A DNA stretch of 64,000 nucleotides, from NCBI GenBank assembly GCA_033065855.1, contig JAVXUO010002340.1:248001-312000 (forward strand), written 5' to 3'. Shown piece after piece: positions 44,092 through 57,860 of the stretch. The first letter of the stretch is position 1; the number at the start of each line of letters is the position of its first letter. The position numbers and the translations under genes were made by a program. This stretch comes from Escallonia rubra. Its lineage: Eukaryota > Streptophyta > Magnoliopsida > Escalloniales > Escalloniaceae. The notes beneath the pieces were generated by a model that worked only from the letters and a program-made list of their open reading frames with translations, was not told where the DNA came from and did no database searches.

Positions 44092-46529
44092 GTGGATAGG
44101 TTGGCAGCATATCCTGCTTATGTAGATTTCATCCATAAGAGAGTGACTTTTAACATCCCAGGTTAAGACAATCCGTTCTTCTAGGGATCTAGTATTGCAC
44201 CCCATGCACCTATGATTTTTGCCTTACAGGCGAACCGACTACTTAGGAAAGGTTGTCGTGGGTACTTGGCTTATGTTATACACACCCAGCAAATGGAATT
44301 GACGCTTGAGGACATTTCGGTGGTGAAAGAATTTCCAAAGGTATTTTTTGAAGATTTACTGGGGATGCCGCCCGATAGGGAAGTTGAATTTAATATTGAA
44401 TTGATTCCGGGGACTGCCCCTATCTCTAAAGCACCATATCGTATGGCACCCATGGAGTTAAGGGAACTAAAGACACAACTGCAGGACCTTCTAGACAAAG
44501 GATTTATTCACCCAAGTGCGTCGCCATATGGTGCACCAGTATTATTTGTTAAGAAGAAGGATGGGAGGATAAGATTGTGCATCTACTATCGAGAGTTAAA
44601 GAAGGTGACGATAAGAAATCGTCACCCTTTACCCCGAATAGACGACTCATTTTATCAGTTACAGGGGGCGAAGTGGTTTTCAAATATTAAGCTTCGTTTG
44701 GGGTATCACCAGCGGAAGGTCAAGGCAGAAGATATGCCAAAGACCGCCTTTTGCACTAGATATTCGCACTACGAATTTTCGGTCTTGCCTTTTGGGTTGA
44801 CTAACGCTCCGGCAGCTTTTATGGACTTAATGAACTGTGTATTCAAACCTTTCTTGGATCAATTTTTAGTGGTGTTCATCGATGATATACTGATATAGTC
44901 TAAGATAAGGGAAGAACACGAACAACACTTAAGAACGGTATTAAAGATCCTAAGAGAAACGAAATCGTATTCCAATATTAAGAAATGCGAGTTTTGGTTG
45001 GATAGAGTTGCATTCTTCGATCATGTGGTGTCGAAAGAAGGGATATCGGTTGACCCTAAAAAAAAAGAGGCGATTGTCGATTGGAATAGACTTACTACGT
45101 TGATGGAGGTTCGAAGCTTCTTAGGGTTAGCTGGATATTTCAGAAGATTTGTGGAAGGGTTCTCACAGAGAGCGACACCCTTGACACGCCTTACCCAAAA
45201 GGGAGTTAAAGTTAGAATGGAACAAAGATTGTTAGAATAACTTCCAAGAGTTGAAGAAGAGACTGATCACAGCCCCTATACTTACACTTCCAAGTAGGTC
45301 TGGTGGTTTCAGAATTTATAGCGATGCCTTCCACAAGGATCTAGGGTGCGTACTCACATAGAATAGAAAGGTGATTGTCTATGCCTCTAGACAGTTGAAA
45401 TCATATGAGAAGAATTATCCAGCCCATGACCTAGAGCTGGCGGCGGTATTTTGTTGCCTTAAAGATCTGGCGACACTACCCTATATGGAGAACCCTGGGA
45501 GATTTTTTCTGACCATAAAAGTTTGAAGTACATATTCACCCAGAAGAAACTAACCCGAGACAAAGGCGATGGTTAGAACTACTAAAGGATTACAACCTCA
45601 ATATCCAGTACCACCCAGGGAAGGCGAATGTAGTTGCCGTTGCACTGAGTAGGAAGTCGTCTTCGTCAATGGCCACCCTAATCACAAGACAGAGGTATTT
45701 ATTAGAAGATATGAGGAAATTGGGCTTGGATGTCAGGATTCGAGGCTTGAACAAGAATAGTTCACTTACCAACCTAGTGGTACGACCCACTTTAATTGAT
45801 ATAATTAAAACAACTGAGGAGACCGAAGAACATCTACTTAAGATAATAGAAGAGGTAAAGAAAGGAGATAAATATGAGTATAAGTTGCAAGATGGAATAC
45901 TTTGTTTTGGCAATAGGATCTGCGTGCCGAATAACCCTAGTTTAAAAAGGGAGATTTTAGAAGAAGCTCACAGATCAAGTTACTCGATTTATCCCAAAGG
46001 CACAAAAATGTATAGGGACCTTCGAGAGACGTTTTGGTGAGTTAACATGAAAGAGGAGATATCAGAGTTCATATCCAGATGTCTAGTATACCAGGAGGTG
46101 AAAGCAGAACACCAGAGACCCACCGGGTCATTTCAGCCCTATCGTTACCAGAATGGAAGTGGGAACACATAACTATGGATTTTTTCTGCTAAAGACCCGT
46201 TTTGGACATGAAGTTATTTGGGTAGTAGTAGACAGACTGACGAAATGTGTGCACTTCTTTCCTGTCTAGATGACCTATCCGAGGGACAAGTTGGCTACGA
46301 CCTACGTAGAGTAGATAATATGCTTGCATGGAATTCCAGTATCAATCGTTTCAGATAGAGACCCTCGTTTTGTGGTCAAATTCTAGGGAAGCTTACCACA
46401 TGCATTTGGTACTAGACTACAGTTCAGCATGACGTTCCACCCCCAAAAAGATTGTTTGTTATAAAGGACGATCTGGACACTAGATGATCTATTGCGGGCT
46501 TCTGTGCTAGATTTCAAGGTTAGCTGGGG
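44092..46529 (+). pseudogene. Array unit U2 (2438 bp)
   Basis: RT frame open for 228 codons (44212-44898), the longest in the array: [20 protein letters not shown] through [19 protein letters not shown] to VVFIDDILI, then TAG. RT motif KIDLR of the family is KIKLR here, so a catalytic Asp is gone. RNase H is broken by frameshifts near 45455 and 45550, and its last Asp is Val (VAVALSR). The zinc finger has CLVYQEV, Cys to Tyr. The integrase part carries several stops. Confidence 0.88.
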
Positions 46530-48966
46530 GTGGATAGGTTGGCAGCATATCCTGCTTATGTCGATTTCATCCATAAGAGAGTGACTTTTAACATCCCAGG
46601 TTAAGACAATCCGTTCTTCTAGGGATCTAGTATTACACCCCACGCATCTATGATTTTTGCCTTACAGGCGAACCGACTACCTAGGAAAGGTTGTCGTGGG
46701 TACTTGGCTTATGTTATACACACCCAGCAAATGGAATTGACGCTTGAGGACATTTTGGTGGTGAAAGAATTTCCAAAGGTATTTTCCGAAGATTTACTGG
46801 GGATGCCGCCCGATAGGGAAGTTAAATTTAATATTGAATTGACTCCGGGGACTGCCCCTATCTCTAAAGCACCATATCGTATGGCACCCATGGAGTTAAG
46901 GGAACTAAAGACACAACTGCAGGACCTTCTAGACAAAGGATTTATTCACCCTAGTGCGTCGCCATATGGTGCACCAGTATTATTTGTTAAGAAGAAGGAT
47001 GGGAGGATGAGATTGTGCATCTACTATCGAGAGTTAAAGAAGGTGGCGATAAGAAATCGTTACCCTTTACCCCGCATAGACGACCCGTTTTATCAGTTAC
47101 AGGGGGCGAAGTGGTTTTCAAAGATTAAGCTTCGTTTGGGGTATCACCAGCGGAAGGTCAAGGCAGAAGATGTGCCAAAGACCGCCTTTTGCACTAGATA
47201 ATCGCACTACGAATTTTTTGTCATGCCTTTTGGGTTGACTAACGCTCCGGCATCTTTTATGGACTTAATGAACTGAGTATTCAAACCTTTCTTGGATCAA
47301 TTTTTAGTGGTGTTCATCGATGATATACTGATATAGTCTAAGATAAGGGGAGAACACGAACAACACTTAAGAACGGTATTAAAGATCCTAAGAGAAACGA
47401 AATTGTATTCCAATCTTAAGAAATGCGAGTTTTGGTTGGATAGAGTTGCATTCTTCGATCATGTGGTGTCGAAAGAAGGGATATCGGTTGACCCTAAAAA
47501 GATAGAGGCGATTGTCGATTGGAATAGACCTACTACGTTGACGGAGGTTCGAAGCTTCTTAGGGTTAGCTGGATATTTCAGAAGATTTCTGGAACGGTTC
47601 TCACAGATAGCGACACCCTTGACACGCCTAACCAAAAGGGAGTTAAAGTTAGAATGGAACAAAGATTGTTAGAATAACTTCCAAGAGTTGAAAAAGAGAC
47701 TGATCACAGCCCCTATACTTACACTTCCAAGTAGGTCTGGTGGTTTCAGAATTTATAGCGATGCCTTCCACAAGGATCTAGGGTGCGTACTCACATAGAA
47801 TAGAAAGGTGATTGCCTATGCCTCTAGACAGTTGAAATCATATGAGAAGAATTATCCAGCCCATGACCTAGAGCTGGCGGCGGTATTTTGTTGCCTTAAA
47901 GATCTGGAGACACTACCCTATATGGAGAACCCTGGGAGATTTTTACTGACCATAAAAGTTTGAAGTACATATTCAACCAGAAGAAACTAACCTGAGACAA
48001 AGGCGATGGTTAGAACTACTAAAGGATTACGACCTCAATATCCAGTACCACCCAGGGAAGGCGAATGTAGTTGCCGTTGCACTGAGTAGGAAGTCGTCTT
48101 CGTCCATGGCCACCCTAATCACAAGACAGAGGTATTTATTAGAAGATATGAGGAAATTGGGCTTGGATGTCAGGATTCGAGGCTTCAACAAGAATAGTTC
48201 ACTTAGCAACCTAGTGGTACGACCCACTTTAATTGATAGAATTAAAACAACTGAGGAGACCGAAGAACATCTACTTAAGATAATAGAAGAGGTAAAGAAA
48301 GGAGATAAATATGAGTATAAGTTGCAAGATGGAATACTTTGTTTTGGCAATAGGATCTGTGTGCCGAATAACCCTAGTTTAAAAAGGGAGATTTTAGAAG
48401 AAGCTCACAGATCAAGTTACTCGATTTATCCCAAAGGCACAAAAATGTATAGGGACCTTCGAGAGACGTTTTGGTGAGTTAACATGAAAGAGGAGATATC
48501 AGAGTTCATATCCAGATGTCTAGTATACCAGGAGGTGAAAGCAGAACACCAGAGACCCACCGGGTCATTTCAGCCCTATCGTTACCAGAATGGAAGTGGG
48601 AACACATAACTATGGATTTTTTCTGCTAAAGACCCGTTTTGGACATGAAGTTATTTGGGTAGTAGTAGACAGACTGACGAAATGTGCGCACTTCTTTCCT
48701 GTCCAGATGACCTATTCGAGGGACAAGTTGGCTACGACCTACGTAGAGGAGATAATATGCTTGCATGGAATTCCAGTATCAATCGTTTCAGATAGAGACC
48801 CTCGTTTTGTGGTCAAATTCTAGGGAAGCTTACCACATGCATTTGGTACTAGACTACAGTTCAGCATGACGTTCCACCCCCAAAAAGATTGTTTGTTATA
48901 AAGGACGATCTGGACACTAGATGATCTATTGCGGGCTTCTGTGCTAGATTTCAAGGTTAGCTGGGG
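46530..48966 (+). pseudogene. Array unit U3 (2437 bp)
   Basis: Like U2 but with the stop after AFCTR (TAA near 47199) and TGA in MN*VFK shared by U3-U6. Private changes include RLPRKG, DILVVKE and LTPGTAP in the RT start. RNase H is broken as in U2; zinc finger Cys to Tyr. Confidence 0.9.
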
Positions 48967-51403
48967 GTGGATAGGTTGGCAGCATATCCTGCTTATGTCG
49001 ATTTCATCCATAAGAGAGTGACTTTTAACATCCCAGGTTAAGACAATCCGTTCTTCTAGGGATCTAGTATTGCACCCCATGCATCTATGATTTTTGCCTT
49101 ACAGGCGAACCGACTACTTAGGAAAGCTTGTCGTGGGTACTTGGCTTATGTTATACACACCCAGCAAATGGAATTGACGCTTGAGGACATTTCGGTGGTG
49201 AAAGAATTTCCAAAGGTATTTTCCGAAGATTTACTGGGGATGCCGCCCGATAGGGAAGTTGAATTTAATATTGAATTGATTCCGGGGACTGCCCCTATCT
49301 CTAAAGCACCATATCGTATGGCACCCATGGAGTTAAGGGAACTAAAGACACAACTGCAGGACCTTCTAGACAAAGGATTTATTCACCCTAGTGCGTCGCC
49401 ATATGGTGCACCAGTATTATTTGTTAAGAAGAAGGATGGGAGGATGAGATTGTGCATCTACTATCGAGAGTCAAAGAAGGTGACGATAAGAAATCGTTAC
49501 CCTTTACCCCGCATAGACGACCCGTTTTATCAGTTACAGGGGGCGAAGTGGTTTTCAAAGATTAAGCTTCGTTTGGGGTATCACCAGCGGAAGGTCAAGG
49601 CAGAAGATGTGCCAAAGACCGCCTTTTGCACTAGATAATCGCACTACGAATTTTTTGTCATGCCTTTTGGGTTGACTAACGCTCCGGCAGCTTTTATGGA
49701 CTTAATGAACTGAGTATTCAAACCTTTCTTGGATCAATTTTTAGTGGTGTTCATCGATGATATACTGATATAGTCTAAGATAAGGGGAGAACACGAACAA
49801 CACTTAAGAACGGTATTAAAGATCCTAAGAGAAATGAAATTGTATTCCAATCTTAAGAAATGCGAGTTTTGGTTGGATAGAGTTGCATTCTTCGATCATG
49901 TGGTGTCGAAAGAAGGGATATCGGTTGACCCTAAAAAGATAGAGGCGATTGTCGATTGGAATAGACCTACTACGTTGACGGAGGTTCGAAGCTTCTTAGG
50001 GTTAGCTGGATATTTCAGAAGATTTGTGGAACGGTTCTCACAGATAGCGACACCCTTGACACGCCTAACCAAAAGGGAGTTAAAGTTAGAATGGAACAAA
50101 GATTGTTAGAATAACTTCCAAGAGTTGAAAAAGAGACTGATCACAGCCCCTATACTTACACTTCCAAGTAGGTCTGGTGGTTTCAGAATTTATAGCGATG
50201 CCTTCCACAAGGATCTAGGGTGCGTACTCACATAGAATAGAAAGGTGATTGCCTATGCCTCTAGACAGTTGAAATCATATGAGAAGAATTATCCAGCCCA
50301 TGACCTAGAGCTGGCGGCGGTATTTTGTTGCCTTAAAGATCTGGAGACACTACCCTATATGGAGAACCCTGGGAGATTTTTACTGACCATAAAAGTTTGA
50401 AGTACATATTCAACCAGAAGAAACTAACCTGAGACAAAGGCGATGGTTAGAACTACTAAAGGATTACGACCTCAATATCCAGTACCACCCAGGGAAGGCG
50501 AATGTAGTTGCCGTTGCACTGAGTAGGAAGTCGTCTTCGTCCATGGCCACCCTAATCACAAGACAGAGGTATTTATTAGAAGATATGAGGAAATTGGGCT
50601 TGGATGTCAGGATTCGAGGCTTCAACAAGAATAGTTCACTTAGCAACCTAGTGGTACGACCCACTTTAATTGATAGAATTAAAACAACTGAGGAGACCGA
50701 AGAACATCTACTTAAGATAATAGAAGAGGTAAAGAAAGGAGATAAATATGAGTATAAGTTGCAAGATGGAATACTTTGTTTTGGCAATAGGATCTGCGTG
50801 CCGAATAACCCTAGTTTAAAAAGGGAGATTTTAGAAGAAGCTCACAGATCAAGTTACTCGATTTATCCCAAAGGCACAAAAATGTATAGGGACCTTCGAG
50901 AGACGTTTTGGTGAGTTAACATGAAAGAGGAGATATCAGAGTTCATATCCAGATGTCTAGTATACCAGGAGGTGAAAGCAGAACACCAGAGACCCACCGG
51001 GTCATTTCAGCCCTATCGTTACCAGAATGGAAGTGGGAACACATAACTATGGATTTTTTCTGCTAAAGACCCGTTTTGGACATGAAGTTATTTGGGTAGT
51101 AGTAGACAGACTGACGAAATGTGCGCACTTCTTTCCTGTCCAGATGACCTATTCGAGGGACAAGTTGGCTACGACCTACGTAGAGGAGATAATATGCTTG
51201 CATGGAATTCCAGTATCAATCGTTTCAGATAGAGACCCTCGTTTTGTGGTCAAATTCTAGGGAAGCTTACCACATGCATTTGGTACTAGACTACAGTTCA
51301 GCATGACGTTCCACCCCCAAAAAGATTGTTTGTTATAAAGGACGATCTGGACACTAGATGATCTATTGCGGGCTTCTGTGCTAGATTTCAAGGTTAGCTG
51401 GGG
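48967..51403 (+). pseudogene. Array unit U4 (2437 bp)
   Basis: RT-start frame 49087-49638 (183 codons) translates identically to that of U5, including the private RESKKV. Same stops and frameshifts as U3. Very recent sister of U5. Confidence 0.9.
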
Positions 51404-53840
51404 GTGGATAGGTTGGCAGCATATCCTGCTTATGTCGATTTCATCCATAAGAGAGTGACTTTTAACATCCCAGGTTAAGACAATCCGTTGTTCTAGGGAT
51501 CTAGTATTGCACCCCACGCATCTATGATTTTTGCCTTACAGGCGAACCGACTACTTAGGAAAGCTTGTCGTGGGTACTTGGCTTATGTTATACACACCCA
51601 GCAAATGGAATTGACGCTTGAGGACATTTCGGTGGTGAAAGAATTTCCAAAGGTATTTTCCGAAGATTTACTGGGGATGCCGCCAGATAGGGAAGTTGAA
51701 TTTAATATTGAATTGATTCCGGGGACTGCCCCTATCTCTAAAGCACCATATCGTATGGCACCCATGGAGTTAAGGGAACTAAAGACACAACTGCAGGACC
51801 TTCTAGACAAAGGATTTATTCACCCTAGTGCGTCGCCATATGGTGCACCAGTATTATTTGTTAAGAAGAAGGATGGGAGGATGAGATTGTGCATCTACTA
51901 TCGAGAGTCAAAGAAGGTGACGATAAGAAATCGTTACCCTTTACCCCGCATAGACGACCCGTTTTATCAGTTACAGGGGGCGAAGTGGTTTTCAAAGATT
52001 AAGCTTCGTTTGGGGTATCACCAGCGGAAGGTCAAGGCAGAAGATGTGCCAAAGACCGCCTTTTGCACTAGATAATCGCACTACGAATTTTTTGTCATGC
52101 CTTTTGGGTTGACTAACGCTCCGGCAGCTTTTATGGACTTAATGAACTGAGTATTCAAACCTTTCTTGGATCAATTTTTAGTGGTGTTCATCGATGATAT
52201 ACTGATATAGTCTAAGATAAGGGGAGAACACGAACAACACTTAAGAACGGTATTAAAGATCCTAAGAGAAATGAAATTGTATTCCAATCTTAAGAAATGC
52301 GAGTTTTGGTTGGATAGAGTTGCATTCTTCGATCATGTGGTGTCGAAAGAAGGGATATCGGTTGACCCTAAAAAGATAGAGGCGATTGTCGATTGGAATA
52401 GACCTACTACGTTGACGGAGGTTCGAAGCTTCTTAGGGTTAGCTGGATATTTCAGAAGATTTGTGGAACGGTTCTCACAGATAGCGACACCCTTGACACG
52501 CCTAACCAAAAGGGAGTTAAAGTTAGAATGGAAGAAAGATTGTTAGAATAACTTCCAAGAGTTGAAAAAGAGACTGATCACAGCCCCTATACTTACACTT
52601 CCAAGTAGGTCTGGTGGTTTCAGAATTTATAGCGATGCCTTCCACAAGGATCTAGGGTGCGTACTCACATAGAATAGAAAGGTGATTGCCTATGCCTCTA
52701 GACAGTTGAAATCATATGAGAAGAATTATCCAGCCCATGACCTAGAGCTGGCGGCGGTATTTTGTTGCCTTAAAGATCTGGAGACACTACCCTATATGGA
52801 GAACCCTGGGAGATTTTTACTGACCATAAAAGTTTGAAGTACATATTCAACCAGAAGAAACTAACCTGAGACAAAGGCGATGGTTAGAACTACTAAAGGA
52901 TTACGACCTCAATATCCAGTACCACCCAGGGAAGGCGAATGTAGTTGCCGTTGCACTGAGTAGGAAGTTGTCTTCGTCCATGGCCACCCTAATCACAAGA
53001 CAGAGGTATTTATTAGAAGATATGAGGAAATTGGGCTTGGATGTCAGGATTCGAGGCTTCAACAAGAATAGTTCACTTAGCAACCTAGTGGTACGACCCA
53101 CTTTAATTGATAGAATTAAAACAACTGAGGAGACCGAAGAACATCTACTTAAGATAATAGAAGAGGTAAAGAAAGGAGATAAATATGAGTATAAGTTGCA
53201 AGATGGAATACTTTGTTTTGGCAATAGGATCTGCGTGCCGAATAACCCTAGTTTAAAAAGGGAGATTTTAGAAGAAGCTCACAGATCAAGTTACTCGATT
53301 TATCCCAAAGGCACAAAAATGTATAGGGACCTTCGAGAGACGTTTTGGTGAGTTAACATGAAAGAGGAGATATCAGAGTTCATATTCAGATGTCTAGTAT
53401 ACCAGGGGGTGAAAGCAGAACACCAGAGACCCACCGGGTCATTTCAGCCCTATCGTTACCAGAATGGAAGTGGGAACACATAACTATGGATTTTTTCTGC
53501 TAAAGACCCGTTTTGGACATGAAGTTATTTGGGTAGTAGTAGACAGACTGACGAAATGTGCGCACTTCTTTCCTGTCCAGATGACCTATTCGAGGGACAA
53601 GTTGGCTACGACCTACGTAGAGGAGATAATATGCTTGCATGGAATTCCAGTATCAATCGTTTCAGATAGAGACCCTCGTTTTGTGGTCAAATTCTAGGGA
53701 AGCTTACCACATGCATTTGGTACTAGACTACAGTTCAGCATGACGTTCCACCCCCAAAAAGATTGTTTGTTATAAAGGACGATCTGGACACTAGATGATC
53801 TATTGCGGGCTTCTGTGCTAGATTTCAAGGTTAGCTGGGG
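51404..53840 (+). pseudogene. Array unit U5 (2437 bp)
   Basis: Nearly identical to U4; visible differences are few (for example 51489 g for c, and 52532 g for c). Same dead RT, RNase H and zinc finger. Confidence 0.9.
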
Positions 53841-56277
53841 GTGGATAGGTTGGCAGCATATCCTGCTTATGTCGATTTCATCCATAAGAGAGTGACTTTT
53901 AACATCCCAGGTTAAGACAATCCGTTCTTCTAGGGATCTAGTATTGCACCCCATGCATCTATGATTTTTGCCTTACAGGCGAACCGACTACTTAGGAAAG
54001 CTTGTCGTGGGTACTTGGCTTATGTTATACACACCCAGCAAATGGAATTGACGCTTGAGGACATTTCGGTGGTGAAAGAATTTCCAAAGGTATTTTTCGA
54101 AGATTTACTGGGGATGCCGCCCGATAGGGAAGTTGAATTTAATATTGAATTGATTCCGGGGACTGCCCCTAACTCTAAAGCACCATATCGTATGGCACCC
54201 ATGGAGTTAAGGGAACTAAAGACACAACTGCAGGACCTTCTAGACAAAGGATTTATTCACCCTAGTGCGTCGCCATATGGTGCACCAGTATTATTTGTTA
54301 AGAAGAAGGATGGGAGGATGAGATTGTGCATCTACTATCGAGAGTTAAAGAAGGTGACGATAAGAAATCATTACCCTTTACCCCGCATAGACGACCCATT
54401 TTATCAGTTACAGGGGGCGAAGTGGTTTTCAAAGATTAAGCTTCGTTTGGGGTATCACCAGCGGAAGGTCAAGGCAGAAGATGTGCCAAAGACCGCCTTT
54501 TGCACTAGATAATCGCACTACGAATTTTTTGTCATGCCTTTTGGGTTGACTAACGCTCCGGCAGCTTTTATGGACTTAATGAACTGAGTATTCAAACCTT
54601 TCTTGGATCAATTTTTAGTGGTGTTCATCGATGATATACTGATATAGTCTAAGATAAGGGGAGAACACGAACAACACTTAAGAACGGTATTAAAGATCCT
54701 AAGAGAAATGAAATTGTATTCCAATCTTAAGAAATGCGAGTTTTGGTTGGATAGAGTTGCATTCTTCGATCATGTGGTGTCGAAAGAAGGGATATCGGTT
54801 GACCCTAAAAAGATAGAGGCGATTGTCGATTGGAATAGACCTACTACGTTGACGGAGGTTCGAAGCTTCTTAGGGTTAGCTGGATATTTCAGAAGATTTC
54901 TGGAACGGTTCTCACAGATAGCGACACCCTTGACACGCCTAACCAAAAGGGAGTTAAAGTTAGAATGGAACAAAGATTGTTAGAATAACTTCCAAGAGTT
55001 GAAAAAGAGACTGATCACAGCCCCTATACTTACACTTCCAAGTAGGTCTGGTGGTTTCAGAATTTATAGCGATGCCTTCCACAAGGATCTAGGGTGCGTA
55101 CTCACATAGAATAGAAAGGTGATTGCCTATGCCTCTAGACAGTTGAAATCATATGAGAAGAATTATCCAGCCCATGACCTAGAGCTGGCGGCGGTATTTT
55201 GTTGCCTTAAAGATCTGGAGACACTACCCTATATGGAGAACCCTGGGAGATTTTTACTGACCATAAAAGTTTGAAGTACATATTCAACCAGAAGAAACTA
55301 ACCTGAGACAAAGGCGATGGTTAGAACTACTAAAGGATTACGACCTCAATATCCAGTACCACCCAGGGAAGGCGAATGTAGTTGCCGTTGCACTGAGTAG
55401 GAAGTCGTCTTCGTCCATGGCCACCCTAATCACAAGACAGAGGTATTTATTAGAAGATATGAGGAAATTGGGCTTGGATGTCAGGATTCGAGGCTTCAAC
55501 AAGAATAGTTCACTTAGCAACCTAGTGGTACGACCCACTTTAATTGATAGAATTAAAACAACTGAGGAGACCGAAGAACATCTACTTAAGATAATAGAAG
55601 AGGTAAAGAAAGGAGATAAATATGAGTATAAGTTGCAAGATGGAATACTTTGTTTTGGCAATAGGATCTGCGTGCCGAATAACCCTAGTTTAAAAAGGGA
55701 GATTTTAGAAGAAGCTCACAGATCAAGTTACTCGATTTATCCCAAAGGCACAAAAATGTATAGGGACCTTCGAGAGACGTTTTGGTGAGTTAACATGAAA
55801 TAGGAGATATCAGAGTTCATATCCAGATGTCTAGTATACCAGGAGGTGAAAGCAGAACACCAGAGACCCACCGGGTCATTTCAGCCCTATCGTTATCAGA
55901 ATGGAAGTGGGAACACATAACTATGGATTTTGTCTGCTAAAGACCCGTTTTGGACATGACGTTATTTGGGTAGTAGTAGACAGACTGACGAAATGTGCGC
56001 ACTTCTTTCCTGTCCAGATGACCTATTCGAGGGACAAGTTGGCTACGACCTACGTAGAGGAGATAATATGCTTGCATGGAATTCCAGTATCAATCGTTTC
56101 AGATAGAGACCCTCGTTTTGTGGTCAAATTCTAGGGAAGCTTACCACATGCATTTGGTACTAGACTACAGTTCAGCACGGCGTTCCACCCCCGAAAAGAT
56201 TGTTTGTCATAAAGGACGATCTGGACACTAGATGATCTATTGCGGGCTTCTGTGCTAGATTTCAAGGGTAGCTGGGG
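53841..56277 (+). pseudogene. Array unit U6 (2437 bp)
   Basis: Like U3-U5, with private changes VFFEDLL, APNSKAP and RNHYPLP. Near its end (about 55900-56277) it takes variants closer to U7 and the outer units ('tttgtctgctaaag', 'ttcagcacggcg'), as expected near an array edge. Confidence 0.9.
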
Positions 56278-57052
56278 GTGGATAGGTTGGCAGCAGATCC
56301 TGCTTATGTAGATTTCTTCCATAAGAGAGTGACTTTTAACATCCAGGTTAAGATCATTTTTCTTCAGGGATCTAGTATTGCACCCCCTGCACCTATGGTT
56401 TTTGCCTTATAGGCGAACCGACTCCTTAGGAAAGGTTGTCGTGGGTACTTGGCTTATGTTATAGATACCCAGCAAAAGGAATTGATGCTAGAGTACATTT
56501 CGGTGGTGAAAGAATTTCCTGAGGTATTCCCCACAGATTTAACAGGGATGCCGCCCGATAGGGAAGTTGAATTTAATATTGAATTGATTCTGGGGACTGC
56601 CCCTATCTCTAAAGCACCATATCGTATGGCACCCATGGAGTTAAGGGAACTAAAGACACAACTACAGGACCTTCTAGACAAAGGATTAATTCGCCCTAGT
56701 GCGTCGCCATATGGTGCACCAGTATTATTTGTTAAGAAGAAGGACGGGACGATGAGATTGTGCATCTACTATCGAGAGTTAAAGAAGGTGACGACAAGAA
56801 ATCGTTACCCTTTACCCCGCATAGACAACCCGTTTTATCATTTACTGGGGGCGAAGTGGTTTTCAAAGATTTACCTTCGTTTGGGGTATTACCCAGCGGA
56901 AGATCATGGCAGAAGATGTGCCCAAGACCGCCTTTCGCACTAGATATTGGCACTACGAAATTTCAGTCATGCCTTTTGGGTTGACTAACGCTCCGGCAGC
57001 TTTTATGGACTTAATGAACTGAGCATTCAAACCTTTCTTGGATCAATTTGTA

Positions 57053-57060
57053 GTGGTGTT
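57053..57060. repeat. 8-bp duplication of hAT-2, left copy
   Basis: GTGGTGTT, identical to 57853-57860. The sequence is part of the RT codons VVF. Confidence 0.92.
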
Positions 57061-57852
57061 CAGTTTTATTAAAGGCGCAAAAGGTCCCTGGAGCCTAGGC
57101 GCAAGGCGCAGGCGCGCGGTTTTTCGAAGCGAGGCGCAATATTAAAATAAATAAAATAAATAAATAATAATACATTAAAATAATAAATTATGTTTAAAAA
57201 ATAAGAACTTGACTAGGGTGAAAAGAGACAAAGTGGCAATAATGGTATTCTGCTTGCTACATCTTTCTATTGCTTGTAATGGTTTTTTATACACGAATAG
57301 TACATGCAGAACTGAGATAAAGATAAAGAGATAAACAAGTTTTGAAGCTTTGAATTTGACTTTTGAAAACAGAGAGATAGAGTGGATTGCAGCTGGTTCA
57401 TGTGGATACTTATCCACAGCTAGCTCTCCTTAACAAAGGGGACCTGCGACTGAGGTGCAGGTTGGTGAAGCAGCGCCAACGACTGGGAAGTGCGTCGGCG
57501 AGCTGCGACGTGTACGGGAGATGCTCCGACGAGCTGCGACAGGAGCTGCGACTCTTCACGGGCCGACGACGACGAACTGAGATTTGGGTCTTGCCGTCTT
57601 GGGTCGCGACTCGCGAGGTAAGAGACCGTGAGAGACTGAGATTACGACGGATCACGGGCCGACGACGACGAACTCAGATTTGGGTCTTGCCGTCTTGGGT
57701 CGCGAGGTGAGACTTGAGAGACCATGAGAGACTGTGAGAGAGCTTGGGTGAAGAAAATAAGAAAGATGTTTGATTTGGTAAAGACAAACAGGAAGCTTGC
57801 GCCTGGCTTTGCGCCTCCACCGCCGCGACGCGCCTAGCGCCTTGGAACACTG
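57061..57852. mobile_element. hAT-2: 792-bp hAT MITE inside U7
   Basis: Ends CAGTTTTATTAAAGGCGCA and GCGCCTTGGAACACTG are inverted repeats of the hAT-1 type, with a perfect 8-bp duplication GTGGTGTT. Subterminal 'aggcgcaaggcgcaggcgc' steps match hAT-1. The interior has two direct copies of about 55 bp beginning 'cacgggccgacgacgacga' (57557 and 57653). No transposase. It inserted after the array formed or at least after U7 existed, since other units lack it. Confidence 0.9.
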
Positions 57853-57860
57853 GTGGTGTT
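57853..57860. repeat. 8-bp duplication of hAT-2, right copy
   Basis: GTGGTGTT, identical to 57053-57060. Confidence 0.92.

Noticed and set aside
46383-46643. 86-codon minus-strand ORF repeated in each array unit
   Set aside because: Antisense shadow of the integrase/protease junction; its conservation follows from the near identity of the units.
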